Positions 1 to 9,401 of a DNA stretch of 64,000 nt are shown in pieces. The DNA lies in NCBI RefSeq assembly GCF_014268615.1, contig NZ_JABWQV010000001.1:124001-188000 (forward strand). The letters are read 5' to 3'. The first letter of the stretch is position 1. The number at the start of each line of letters is the position of its first letter. Below the pieces are notes generated by a model, which saw nothing but the letters and a program-made list of their open reading frames with translations, was not told where the DNA came from and made no database searches. The DNA comes from Pseudomonas tehranensis. Lineage in GTDB: Bacteria > Pseudomonadota > Gammaproteobacteria > Pseudomonadales > Pseudomonadaceae. The translations under genes were made by a program, and so were the position numbers.

Positions 1-801
1 GTCGACGCCGGTGTCCAGTCCCATGCGCTGGAACATGTGCACCAGATCCTCGCTGCAAATATTTCCGCTGGCACCCGGCGCATAGGGGCAGCCGCCCAGC
101 CCACCGAGCGAGGCATCGAAACGATCGATGCCGGCGTCCAGTGCCGCCAGGGCATTGGCCAGCCCCATGCCTCGGGTGTTGTGAAAGTGCAGGGTGAACG
201 GGGTGTGCGGCCAGCGCGCCAGGGCTTCACGGCAGATGCGCACGACCTGTGCCGGATCGGCCATGCCTGTGGTGTCACACAAGGTTACGCCCTGCACGCC
301 GATGTCCAGCAAGCGCTGGATCAGCCCATGGACCCGCGCTTCGGCGACCTGGCCTTCGAACGGGCAGCCGAAGGCGGTCGACAACGAGGCGTTGATGAAC
401 ACGCCGCTTCCCTGGCTGACGGCAATGATCTGGCGGAACTGCTCGAGCGATTGTTCGGCCGTCATGCGCAGGTTGGCCATGCCATGGCTGTCGCTGGCCG
501 ACATCACCAGGTTGATCTCGTCAACCTCGCAGGCCAATGCCCGCTCACAGCCCTTCACATTGGGCACCAGCACGCTGTATTCCACCCCTGGCACGCGACG
601 GATGCCGCGCATCACCTCTTCGGCATCGCGCAGGCTGGGAATCGCCTTGGGTGAGGTGAAGGAGGTGACCTCGATTTTCGCCAGGCCGGTTTGCGCCAGG
701 CGATCGATCAGGGCGATCTTGTCTGCGCTGGGGATGAACTGGGCTTCGCTCTGGAAGCCGTCGCGGGTGACGACTTCCTGGATGTACAGGCGTTTGCTCA
801 T
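1..801 (-). CDS. Hydroxymethylglutaryl-CoA lyase (3' end outside window)
   Basis: This is a DRE-TIM metallolyase family member that should cleave 3-hydroxy-3-methylglutaryl-CoA, or a close analogue such as citramalyl-CoA, to acetyl-CoA and a keto product in the cytoplasm. The 267 visible residues begin MSKRLYIQEVVTRDGFQ, holding the family's R-D-G-x-Q metal and substrate motif near residue 13. They continue through the HFHNTRGMGLAN segment, whose two histidines are the usual metal ligands, to GGLGGCPYAPGASGN, where the conserved glycine-rich catalytic cysteine loop sits. The start has a GGAG Shine-Dalgarno about 8 bases upstream. It lies 60 bases downstream of the CoA-transferase on the same strand, so the pair would make and then split the CoA ester. 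The C-terminus runs off the left edge. Confidence 0.85.
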   Translation of the reverse strand, partial: MSKRLYIQEVVTRDGFQSEAQFIPSADKIALIDRLAQTGLAKIEVTSFTSPKAIPSLRDAEEVMRGIRRVPGVEYSVLVPNVKGCERALACEVDEINLVMSASDSHGMANLRMTAEQSLEQFRQIIAVSQGSGVFINASLSTAFGCPFEGQVAEARVHGLIQRLLDIGVQGVTLCDTTGMADPAQVVRICREALARWPHTPFTLHFHNTRGMGLANALAALDAGIDRFDASLGGLGGCPYAPGASGNICSEDLVHMFQRMGLDTGVD

Positions 802-861
802 GGGGCGGTTCTCCGGGTGACGGTGAGGGGGCGCAAGCCTTTTTTGCAGGCACCTCCTTGT

Positions 862-2064
862 TCAGATGATGCCGCGCTCGCGCAGGCCGCGGACCTGTTC
901 GCCGCTCAGGCCCAGACCGGCCAGCAGGTCGTCGGTGTGTTCGCCTAATTGTGGGCCGCCGGCGCCGAGACGCCCCGGGGTGCGGCTGAGTTTGGGCAGT
1001 ACGCCCGGCACTTTCAGCGCGCCGGCGCTGGTCTGCACGGTCTCGATCATCTGGCGCGCAAGGTAGTGCGGGTCCTTGACGATATCGGCGGCGGTGTAGG
1101 GGAATCCGGCCGGCACCAACGCCTGATTCAGTGCCTCCAGGACCTGATCTCGATCGTGTTGCCGGGTCCATTCGGCGATGGCCGCATCGATACGCTCGGC
1201 GTGTTCGCCACGCCCGTCGTTATGCGCCAGGCGCGGGTCGTCGGCCAGATCCGGGCGGCCGATCAGTTGCATCAATCGTTTGTAGATACTGTCGCCGTTG
1301 CCGGCGATCAGCACGTATTGACCGTCGTTGCAGGGATAGGAGTTGGACGGCGTGATACCCGGCAGGGCGCTGCCGGCGGGCTCGCGAATATAACCACAGG
1401 CGTCGTACTCCGGCACCAGGCTTTCCATCATGGCAAACACCGATTCGTACAACGCCACGTCAATGAACTGGCCCATGCCGCTGGTGTGGCGCTCCTGCAA
1501 AGCAAGCAGCACGCCGATGACCCCATACAGGGAAGACAACGAATCGCCCAGGCTGATGCCGACCCGTACCGGGGCCTGACCCGGGTGACCGGTGAGGTGG
1601 CGCAGGCCGCCCATGGCCTCGCCGATGACACCGAAGCCGGGGCGGTCGCGATAGGGACCGGTCTGCCCGTAGCCGGAGATGCGCAGCATGATCAGGCGCG
1701 GGTTGATCTTCGACAGCGTGTCCCAGCCCAGCCCCCAACTTTCCAGCGTGCCGGGGCGAAAGTTCTCGACCAGTACATCGGCTTCGGCCACCAGCCGGCG
1801 GACAATTTCCTGACCTTCCGCTGCTTTCAGGTTAAGGGTCAACGACTGCTTGTTGCGCGATTGCACATGCCACCAGAGCGAGGTGCCATCCTTGAGCTTG
1901 CGCCACTTGCGCAGCGGGTCGCCAACACCCGGCGGCTCGATCTTGATCACCTGGGCACCAAACTCCCCGAGCATCTTGCTGGCGAACGGGCCGGCGATCA
2001 GTTGGCCCATCTCCAGGACCTTCAGGCCTTGCAGCGCCATGCTGCTTACGTGTTGTTCTGTCAT
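862..2064 (-). CDS. CaiB/BaiF (family III) CoA-transferase
   Basis: This 400-residue protein is a family III CoA-transferase, which moves CoA from a donor such as succinyl-CoA onto a carboxylic acid. The N-terminus carries LKVLEMGQLIAGPFASKMLGEFGAQVIKIE in two overlapping parts, the typical first Rossmann unit, followed by GDPLRKW. NKQSLTLNL and VLVENFRPG are also family hallmarks, and the catalytic aspartate lies in the segment after LIMLRISGYGQTGPY. I chose the ATG at 2064, giving MTEQHVSS; a longer frame upstream is not family-like. The next gene on the strand is an HMG-CoA lyase, so the acid is probably 3-hydroxy-3-methylglutarate or citramalate. It is divergent from a LysR gene that likely controls it. 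Confidence 0.85.
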   Translation of the reverse strand: MTEQHVSSMALQGLKVLEMGQLIAGPFASKMLGEFGAQVIKIEPPGVGDPLRKWRKLKDGTSLWWHVQSRNKQSLTLNLKAAEGQEIVRRLVAEADVLVENFRPGTLESWGLGWDTLSKINPRLIMLRISGYGQTGPYRDRPGFGVIGEAMGGLRHLTGHPGQAPVRVGISLGDSLSSLYGVIGVLLALQERHTSGMGQFIDVALYESVFAMMESLVPEYDACGYIREPAGSALPGITPSNSYPCNDGQYVLIAGNGDSIYKRLMQLIGRPDLADDPRLAHNDGRGEHAERIDAAIAEWTRQHDRDQVLEALNQALVPAGFPYTAADIVKDPHYLARQMIETVQTSAGALKVPGVLPKLSRTPGRLGAGGPQLGEHTDDLLAGLGLSGEQVRGLRERGII

Positions 2065-2152
2065 GTCTGCACCTTCGGGTCGTGCGCTGTTCTTTGTCAG
2101 GCAGGATGGCTCAGGCCCTGAAGCTGAACAATTGATCAATGACCAAGCCAGG

Positions 2153-2169
2153 CTTCGTATCTTGCGAAG
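2153..2169. promoter_or_regulatory. Candidate LysR operator between the CoA-transferase and its LysR gene
   Basis: An interrupted dyad CTTCG-N7-CGAAG lies midway in the 182-base divergent intergenic region and contains a T-N11-A core, the usual LysR-box pattern. The position fits shared control of the divergent CoA-transferase and lysR genes. This is inference from pattern and position only. Confidence 0.4.
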
Positions 2170-2246
2170 TACCACCTGTGAGAACCTTGAACCTGTTCTT
2201 TATCGTGCTGCACGTCGTGATACACGACTGACAGGAGGCCGCGCCT

Positions 2247-3167
2247 ATGCGTCGTATCGATTTCGTCACCCTCAAGCTGTTCGTCGCCATCGCCGATGAG
2301 CGCAGTCTGACCAAGGCTGCCGAGCGCGAGCACCTGGCCCTGGCGGCGGTGAGCAAACGGGTCAGTGACCTGGAAAACCAGTTGGGTATCGCCTTGCTCT
2401 ACCGCCAGCCCAAGGGTGTCGAACTGACGCCGGCCGGGCATGCCTTGCTGCATCACGCCCGCAATATGATGGACAACCTGGCGCAGTTGAACGCTGATCT
2501 CAGCGAGTTCAGCGAAGGGGTCAAGGGACATGTGCGCCTTCACGCCAATACCTCGGCGGTGATCGAGTTTTTACCCGAGGACCTCAGTGCTTTTACCCGG
2601 TTGCACCCGCAGGTCAAAATCGACCTGGAAGAGCGGGTCAGCAGCGAAGTCATTCGCGCGGTGCGCGAAGGGCTTACCGATATCGGCATTTTCGCCGGCC
2701 ATGTGCCCGCCGACGAGCTGCAGGTATTCAACTACCGTCACGACCGTTTGGTGCTGGTCACCCCACGCGCGCATCCGCTGGCCGAGCGCAGCCGCATCAG
2801 CCTGCACGAAGCGGTCAGCTACGACTTCATCGGGTTGCAGCAGGACGCCTCGTTACACGGCCTGCTGCAGCAGGCTGCGCGTCATTTGGGCACGCCATTG
2901 CGCCTGCGGATCCAGGTGCGCAGCTTCGAAGCCATTTGCCGGATGATCCACACCGGCATGGGGATCGGCATCCTGCCGGAGCTTGCCGTGCGGACCTATT
3001 TGCCGGCGCTCGATGTGCAGGTCATTGCGCTGGACGATCCCTGGGCGCGTCGCGAGTTGAAGATTGCCGTGCGCAGCCTGGAAGCGTTGTCGATGACGGC
3101 ACGCCAGATGCTTGAACACCTGATGAGCAGCGAGCAACGGGAAGCTTCCATGGTCGAGCCTTCGTGA
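2247..3167 (+). CDS. LysR-family transcriptional regulator
   Basis: A 306-residue LysR-type regulator. An N-terminal winged helix-turn-helix (residues 1-60; LKLFVAIADERSLTKAAE, then AVSKRVSDLE) is followed by a periplasmic-binding-protein-like effector domain (about 90-295). The ATG has an AGGAGG Shine-Dalgarno eight bases upstream. It is divergent from the CoA-transferase/HMG-CoA lyase pair and is followed 119 bases later by a TRAP-type binding protein on the same strand. The simplest reading is that it senses the organic acid handled by this group. The effector cannot be deduced from the sequence. Confidence 0.9.
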   Translation: MRRIDFVTLKLFVAIADERSLTKAAEREHLALAAVSKRVSDLENQLGIALLYRQPKGVELTPAGHALLHHARNMMDNLAQLNADLSEFSEGVKGHVRLHANTSAVIEFLPEDLSAFTRLHPQVKIDLEERVSSEVIRAVREGLTDIGIFAGHVPADELQVFNYRHDRLVLVTPRAHPLAERSRISLHEAVSYDFIGLQQDASLHGLLQQAARHLGTPLRLRIQVRSFEAICRMIHTGMGIGILPELAVRTYLPALDVQVIALDDPWARRELKIAVRSLEALSMTARQMLEHLMSSEQREASMVEPS

Positions 3168-3277
3168 AAGCCGAAGGCAGCATTGTTCAAATATGAATTT
3201 CAGTCGCGCAGGGACGGGGGTTAGAGTCCAAACGGACTGAGGGGGATGCGTCCCCAACGCTCACACAAAAACAATAG

Positions 3278-4294
<1,017 letters not shown>

Positions 4295-4302
4295 AAGAGC
4301 CT

Positions 4303-4340
4303 CAGTGGCGGCCCGCGATTGACCTGGGCCCGCCGCACTG
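4303..4340 (+). terminator. Hairpin downstream of the TRAP binding protein
   Basis: An inverted repeat, CAGTG-GCGG-CCC on the left and GGG-CCGC-CG-CACTG on the right with a two-base bulge, starts nine bases after the stop codon. It lacks a T-tract, so factor-independent termination is uncertain; it may protect the transcript's 3' end. Confidence 0.4.
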
Positions 4341-4412
4341 ATCAGGTCCGAGCGGGCGGGCGAGCATTCATAGGTGCTATTCTGCGCAAAAAGCGGAATA
4401 AGCAGGGCGGTC

Positions 4413-5354
4413 ATGAACCCAGAAAACACGTTTCGTGTTCAAACTCCTCTGCCGGAGGACCTTCGGGTTTTCCTGACCGTAATTCGCAAATCCAGCTTTG
4501 CCGGCGCCGCGGATGAGCTAGGGCTTTCACCTGCATTTGTGAGCAAACGGATTCGAGTGCTTGAACAAACCTTGCGCACGCGACTTTTGCATCGCACCAC
4601 TCGGCGCATTGCGCTGACAGAAGCGGGGGAAAAAACTCGGCGCTGGGCGATGCGCTTTCTCGACGACATGGATGATTTCGTAGGCGAGCTCACCGAGATT
4701 CGCCAAGCCCCTCGAGGCCTGCTGCACATTTGCAGCAGCTTCGGTTTTGGACGCAATCATGTTGCTCCTGCGATTGCAGAGTTGTCATCGATCTATCCAG
4801 AACTGGAGGTGCGGTTGGATGTGTTCGACCGCGTGGTAGACATCGTTGCCGAAGGCTTTGATCTGGAGATCCGGGTGGGTGACGACTTGCCGGGACATCA
4901 CATCAGCCGCAAGCTGCTCAGTAACCAACGGGTGCTCTGTGCCACGCCGGATTACCTGGAGCGGCGAGGGGTCCCGATGACGCTCAAGGATCTTGCTCAT
5001 CATGACTGTCTGGTCTTGAAGGAGCGGAACAACCCGTTCGGTGTTTGGCACTTGAATCACGCCCACCGTGATGAGGTCGTCCGGGTCAATGGCAGGCTGT
5101 CGTCGAACAGCGGAGAGATCGTACTGCAATGGGCATTGGCTGGGCGCGGGATTCTTCTGCGGTCGTTGTGGGATGTGCAGCCCCTGCTGGATCAAGGCAA
5201 GCTGGTCCGCGTGCTGCCCGACTACACCCAAAGCGCGAACGTCTGGGCGGTGTATCCGACCAGGCTGGCAGACTCGGCCAAACTTCGCGTTTGTGTGGAG
5301 TTTCTGGAGAACTCTCTGAAAAGGCTGCGGCTACCTGAGGCGTCCCACCCCTGA
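4413..5354 (+). CDS. LysR-family regulator, DmlR-like
   Basis: A 313-residue LysR regulator. The helix-turn-helix (about 11-70) includes LRVFLTVIRKSSFAGAADEL and SPAFVSKRIRVLE; the effector domain starts near residue 95 with RGLLHICSSFGFGRNHVAPAI, typical of the DmlR/PtxR-like subgroup that often senses malate- or tartrate-type acids. I chose the internal ATG at 4413 (MNPENTF), preceded by GCAGGGCGG, over an ATG 39 bases upstream. It converges on the leuCD-type pair that follows, with 58 bases between stop codons. Control of those genes is plausible because both would act on branched malate analogues, but is not shown. Confidence 0.85.
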   Translation: MNPENTFRVQTPLPEDLRVFLTVIRKSSFAGAADELGLSPAFVSKRIRVLEQTLRTRLLHRTTRRIALTEAGEKTRRWAMRFLDDMDDFVGELTEIRQAPRGLLHICSSFGFGRNHVAPAIAELSSIYPELEVRLDVFDRVVDIVAEGFDLEIRVGDDLPGHHISRKLLSNQRVLCATPDYLERRGVPMTLKDLAHHDCLVLKERNNPFGVWHLNHAHRDEVVRVNGRLSSNSGEIVLQWALAGRGILLRSLWDVQPLLDQGKLVRVLPDYTQSANVWAVYPTRLADSAKLRVCVEFLENSLKRLRLPEASHP

Positions 5355-5412
5355 CGACGGCCCGGTCCGGCTGCGCAGGCCCGCGTGATGCAGGCCCTTG
5401 TTCGCTTGAGGC

Positions 5413-6021
5413 TCAGGCAAGCCAGGGGTTCGAACGATGGTGCTGTGTCTCGAAGTCGCGAATTCGTGACGTATGCTCAAGCGTTGTGCCAATCGCATCG
5501 AGACCTTCCAGCAGCGCTTTTTTGCGCAATGGATCGATCTCAAACCCAATCATCTTTCCGGTTTGAAGGTGAATCTGCTGGGCATGCAAATCGATCGTGA
5601 TCTGCGAGTTTTCAGGTGACCCAACGAGATGGCTGATCTCCTGCTGTTCTGACTCCTTCACTTGAATGAGAAGAACACCATTGCGCTGGCAGTTGTCGTA
5701 GAAAATACCGGCGAAACTCGTGCCGATCAGTGCGCGTATACCCAATTGCTTCAGCCCCCAAACCGCGTGCTCGCGGCTGGAACCACAGCCGAAATTTGGC
5801 CCGGTGATCAGGAAACTGGCGTGATCCCAGGGAGCCTGATTGAGAATGAAGGCAGGATTAGGGGCGCCATCGACCAGGAAACGTAAGTCAAAAAAGACCC
5901 CGCGGTCCAGCCCATTGCGATCGATGCCCTTGAGAAACTGTTTGGGCATGATCACGTCGGTGTCTACATTCGCGGCGGGCAGCGGCGCGGCGGTACCGCG
6001 AACGATGGTGAATGGCTGCAT
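5413..6021 (-). CDS. leuD: 3-isopropylmalate dehydratase-type small subunit
   Basis: The 202-residue small subunit matches the usual LeuD length (about 201 in E. coli). It opens with FTIVRGTAAPLPAANVDTDVI, followed by MPKQFLKGI, the swivelling aconitase-like domain. LITGPNFGCGSSREHAVWGL is the small-subunit signature holding the substrate-contacting serine and arginine. It starts one base after the large-subunit stop, so the two are translated together. LeuCD isomerises 2- and 3-isopropylmalate. No leuA or leuB lies nearby and Pseudomonas normally has leuCDB elsewhere, so this pair may serve a catabolic hydro-lyase role on citraconate-, itaconate- or dimethylmaleate-like substrates. That role is inference. 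Confidence 0.85.
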   Translation of the reverse strand: MQPFTIVRGTAAPLPAANVDTDVIMPKQFLKGIDRNGLDRGVFFDLRFLVDGAPNPAFILNQAPWDHASFLITGPNFGCGSSREHAVWGLKQLGIRALIGTSFAGIFYDNCQRNGVLLIQVKESEQQEISHLVGSPENSQITIDLHAQQIHLQTGKMIGFEIDPLRKKALLEGLDAIGTTLEHTSRIRDFETQHHRSNPWLA

Positions 6022-6022
6022 T

Positions 6023-7444
6023 TCAGGTCTCCATGGACAGCTGGCGAACGTCGGTGAGGTGGCCGCAAATTGCTGCGGCGGCGACCATCGCCGGGCTCAT
6101 GAGGTGAGTTCTTGCTCCGGCGCCCTGACGGCCCTCGAAATTACGGTTGGTACTGGAGGCACAGCGATCGCCCGGTGACAGCACATCATCATTCATCGCC
6201 AGGCACATCGAGCAGCCGGACTGGCGCCATTCGAAGCCTGCATCCTTGAAGATCTGCGCCAGTCCCTCCGCTTGCGCCTGCTCACGCACCAGCGTGGAGC
6301 CCGGTACGATCATCGCGCGCACGCTCGCCGCTACTTTGCGGCCCCGAACGATGCGCGCGACATCCCGCAGATCCTCGATGCGTGCATTGGTACAGGAGCC
6401 GATAAAGGCGTGACTGATCGGCACTCCCGCCAGCCGGGTTCCCGGCTCAAGGCCCATGTAGCGCAGTGCCCGCTGCAGGTCCTGGCGGCGGATCAGGTCG
6501 CTCTCCAAACGCGGATCCGGTACGCACTCACCAATCGGCGCGGCCTGGTCCGGGCTGGTTCCCCACGTCACCATCGGCTCCAATGCGCTGGCATCGAGTT
6601 CGACTTCCTTGTCGAAATGCGCTCCCGGGTCGGAATAAAGCGCTTTCCATTTTTCGACAGCCTGCTCCCATTGCGCCCCTTTGGGGGCCCGCGGCTTGTC
6701 TTTGAGATAGGCGTACACTTTTTCGTCCGGCGCCATGAAAGCACCACGGGCACCGGCCTCTACAGCCATGTTGCAGATGGTCATGCGCGCTTCGACGCTG
6801 AGGGACTCGATGGTGGGGCCGGAGAACTCGATGGCGTAGCCCGTCGCACCGGATGCGCCGATGTCGCGGATCAAGGCCATGATGATGTCTTTGGAGGTGA
6901 CGCCTGCGCCCATCTTCCCGTGCACATTCACGCGCAGGGTCTTCAGACGTTTATAGACCAACGTCTGTGTGGCGAGCAGGTGTTCAATCTCCGAGGTGCC
7001 GATACCGAAACCAAAAGCGCCCAGCGCGCCATAGGTCGTGGTGTGGCTATCACCTGCGGCCACGACCATCCCGGGAAGAATGAAGCCTTGCTCAGGGGCA
7101 ACCACGTGCTCAATGCCTTGTCGCTTGTCCAGGACATCGAACAACTCGATTGCGAAGTCTCGACAGTTCTGCTCGAAGTAAGAAACCTGAAGCGCGCCAC
7201 CCGCATCCGGCATGGTCGCAACGCGATCAGGCGTGGTCGGGTTGACATGATCGACCACGCCCAACGTCGATGAGGGGCGCCATACCGTTCGGTTCGCTTC
7301 TCTCAAGCCGCTGAAGGCCTGGGGGCTGGTGTATTCATTGGCGACCTGACGGTCGATGTAGAGCAACACATGGCCGTGGTCATCCAGCGTACAGACGGTG
7401 TGGGCATCTATATGCTTTTGGTAGAGCGTTCTGGGGCCTTTCAT
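6023..7444 (-). CDS. leuC: 3-isopropylmalate dehydratase-type large subunit
   Basis: This 473-residue subunit carries the [4Fe-4S] cluster of an aconitase-superfamily hydro-lyase. Visible family marks are TLYQKHIDAHTV at the start, VAAGDSHTTTYGALGAFGFGIG, and the cluster cysteines in IGSCTNARIEDL and in SGCSMCLAMNDD. The basic loop SSTNRNFEGRQGAGA is also present. I chose ATG 7444 (MKGPRTLYQ), which gives the family length; the open frame runs 24 residues further upstream without family character. It is followed directly by the small subunit. The absence of leuB and the adjacency of a DmlR-like regulator point to a specialised paralogue rather than the leucine pathway enzyme. Confidence 0.88.
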   Translation of the reverse strand: MKGPRTLYQKHIDAHTVCTLDDHGHVLLYIDRQVANEYTSPQAFSGLREANRTVWRPSSTLGVVDHVNPTTPDRVATMPDAGGALQVSYFEQNCRDFAIELFDVLDKRQGIEHVVAPEQGFILPGMVVAAGDSHTTTYGALGAFGFGIGTSEIEHLLATQTLVYKRLKTLRVNVHGKMGAGVTSKDIIMALIRDIGASGATGYAIEFSGPTIESLSVEARMTICNMAVEAGARGAFMAPDEKVYAYLKDKPRAPKGAQWEQAVEKWKALYSDPGAHFDKEVELDASALEPMVTWGTSPDQAAPIGECVPDPRLESDLIRRQDLQRALRYMGLEPGTRLAGVPISHAFIGSCTNARIEDLRDVARIVRGRKVAASVRAMIVPGSTLVREQAQAEGLAQIFKDAGFEWRQSGCSMCLAMNDDVLSPGDRCASSTNRNFEGRQGAGARTHLMSPAMVAAAAICGHLTDVRQLSMET

Positions 7445-7672
7445 GACGGTTCTCGCGAGTGATCGGAAGGCGCGTCGGGAGGGCCTCACGATGCGCCGCG
7501 CTCGATGAGCAGTCATGCCAGCATAGGGAATGCGATTGCAGGTTCAATGGCTGAAAAGCCAATCATGGATTCACGATTCGTGTTTAATCTGCGCGGCGTT
7601 CAGCGATCGGATAGCGCCCGGCCCACCGCGGTTGCTATCCAGTGCTGACGGGGAAAGACCGGCCCAGTCCTT

Positions 7673-8512
7673 TTAATCCAGATCCTCAGCCCGATGCCGC
7701 TCCGGCACTTGGCTCGTTTCATCACCCCAGGTGCGGTTCACTCGTTGCCCACGGATCACCGCGGGCCGATTGGCGATCTCCTCGGCCCAGCGTTGCACAT
7801 GGGTGTATTCGTGGGCAGCCAGGAACTCGGCAGCCGAGTACACGTTGTCGCGAACCAATTGACCATACCAAGGCCAGACCGCGATATCGGCGATGGTGTA
7901 GCTGTCTGCGGCCAGGTATTGGCTTTCGCCAAGACGGCGATTCAGGACATCGAGCTGGCGTTTGGTTTCCATGGTGAAACGATTGATGGGGTATTCAAGT
8001 TTATCGGGCGCGTAAGCATAGAAATGACCGAAGCCTCCGCCCAGATAGGGGGCTGCGCCCATCTGCCAGAACAGCCAGTTCAGGGTTTCGGTGCGCCCGG
8101 CCGGATCAGTGGGCAGGAAGGCGCCGAATTTTTCCGCAAGGTACAGCAGGATCGAACCGGACTCGAAAACCCGGATCGCTGGCTCCACGCTGCGATCAAG
8201 CAACGCTGGGATCTTTGAGTTCGGGTTGATCTGGACAAAACCACTGGAGAACTGGTCGCCCTCGCCGATCCGAATCAGCCAGGCGTCATATTCGGCGCCG
8301 GTGTGCCCCAGCGCCAACAGCTCTTCCAGCAGGATGGTCACTTTCACGCCATTGGGCGTGGCCAGTGAGTACAGCTGCAACGGATGTTCGCCCACGGGCA
8401 ATACTTTTTCATGGGTCGGCCCCGCGATAGGGCGGTTGATGTTGGCGAACTGGCCGCCAGACGGGGCGTTGTATTTCCAGACTCTGGGCGGTACATAGGG
8501 CGCTTTGCTCAT
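7673..8512 (-). CDS. yghU: YghU-type glutathione transferase / disulfide-bond oxidoreductase
   Basis: A 279-residue cytoplasmic glutathione transferase of the Nu class, very close to E. coli YghU (288 residues). Shared stretches are FANINRPIAGPTHEKVLPVG, HPLQLYSLATPNGVKV, TGAEYDAWLIRIGEGDQFSS and NPNSKIPAL. The thioredoxin-like domain spans about 45-130, with glutathione-contacting ESGSILLYLAEKFG near its end; the helical C-terminal domain carries GGGFGHFYAYAPDKLEYPIN. YghU reduces disulfides and peroxides with two bound glutathiones. I chose the ATG at 8512 (MSKAPYV); an upstream in-frame start would add 24 residues unlike the family. It lies 160 bases downstream of leuC on the same strand. 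Confidence 0.92.
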   Translation of the reverse strand: MSKAPYVPPRVWKYNAPSGGQFANINRPIAGPTHEKVLPVGEHPLQLYSLATPNGVKVTILLEELLALGHTGAEYDAWLIRIGEGDQFSSGFVQINPNSKIPALLDRSVEPAIRVFESGSILLYLAEKFGAFLPTDPAGRTETLNWLFWQMGAAPYLGGGFGHFYAYAPDKLEYPINRFTMETKRQLDVLNRRLGESQYLAADSYTIADIAVWPWYGQLVRDNVYSAAEFLAAHEYTHVQRWAEEIANRPAVIRGQRVNRTWGDETSQVPERHRAEDLD

Positions 8513-8641
8513 GGGAGGGGCCTCATTGCCGACGTTTAGTGACCGCGTGAACCGCGAAAAAAAACTCTGGCTCAAGCCTGCCATAGGAATGTCAGCGTCA
8601 GCAAATCACCCCGCGCGCAAGCACAGCATTAGCCTCACCGG

Positions 8642-9376
8642 CTAACGCTCTTGGGTCATGATCCGATCCACTTCGCCTGAAGCCTTGAGCTTCGCGAAAG
8701 CCTGTTGAGCCCGGGTGACGATCTCGTCTGGGGTGCTCAGACTAAACGCCATGTGAACTCGGTGGGGTTGTTCATCCAGGGAAAAGACCTCTTGCAGGGA
8801 GGTGAAATCCACTTGGGCATCTTTGCTCATCAGGCGCGCAGTGTTCTCGGGCATTGGCAGCAACTGAATCTGCTGATTCAACAGCTTTTGAAAGTTATCG
8901 TGGTTGTCCGCCGATACCACCAGCCGGGTAAAGCCTTTCTGCTGCAGGTAAACCTGCTTGGCGTCATTTCGCACCACGCCTATGGTGTACTGCTTGGCGT
9001 CTTCAAGGCTGTCAACGGCGATGCCGTCACGTCCACGCAGCTTGTAAAGCTTGGTCGTCGCCCGATGTATTTCACCCACCCACTTGAACATCTGTTCACG
9101 GGCCGGAGTGCGATCGAGCGGGAAGATCATTACATTGGGTTCATGCAGTGCTTTTTCGTAAGCGCGTGCCCATGGGTACAGCAACATACGATAATCGCTG
9201 ATCCCTGCGCCTTTTAAGGTTTCGTCGGCTATTCGAGTGCCCGGCCCGACGAGCGCGCCTTCACGCAGGTAGGCGTATAACGAGTCTTCGGTCACGACTT
9301 CGATCGCCTCGGCGTGACTTTTCACGCTGATCAAGGCCAGGAGCAAGCACGAGCAGAGCTTCAGACGATAGTGCAT
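8642..9376 (-). CDS. Periplasmic solute-binding protein, family 3
   Basis: A 244-residue periplasmic protein of the amino-acid binding (SBP family 3) fold with a signal peptide (LKLCSCLLLALISVKSHAEA, cleavage near residue 23). It carries YPWARAYEKAL and LDRTPAREQMFKWVGEI, marks of the binding proteins that are not tied to an ABC permease. I chose ATG 9376 because GAGG lies nine bases upstream; an ATG 18 bases earlier has no ribosome site. It follows a membrane diguanylate cyclase by 25 bases, and a second protein of the same family precedes that cyclase. No ABC permease gene is present, so a ligand-sensing role is likely. Confidence 0.82.
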   Translation of the reverse strand: MHYRLKLCSCLLLALISVKSHAEAIEVVTEDSLYAYLREGALVGPGTRIADETLKGAGISDYRMLLYPWARAYEKALHEPNVMIFPLDRTPAREQMFKWVGEIHRATTKLYKLRGRDGIAVDSLEDAKQYTIGVVRNDAKQVYLQQKGFTRLVVSADNHDNFQKLLNQQIQLLPMPENTARLMSKDAQVDFTSLQEVFSLDEQPHRVHMAFSLSTPDEIVTRAQQAFAKLKASGEVDRIMTQER

Positions 9377-9401
9377 ACAAACCTCGCTGCACATGATGGT
9401 T

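Noticed and set aside
949..2121. A 390-residue plus-strand frame opposite the CoA-transferase
   Set aside because: Antisense shadow; the minus-strand protein has clear family III CoA-transferase motifs.
3242..3255. GGGGA-TGCG-TCCCC hairpin in the leader of the TRAP binding protein, considered as a riboswitch or attenuator
   Set aside because: A single five-base stem with no alternative pairing and no terminator; too little to call.
8629..8645. TTAGCC-TCACC-GGCTAA as a terminator of the binding-protein operon
   Set aside because: The stem is only six pairs, overlaps the stop codon, and no T-run follows on the minus strand.
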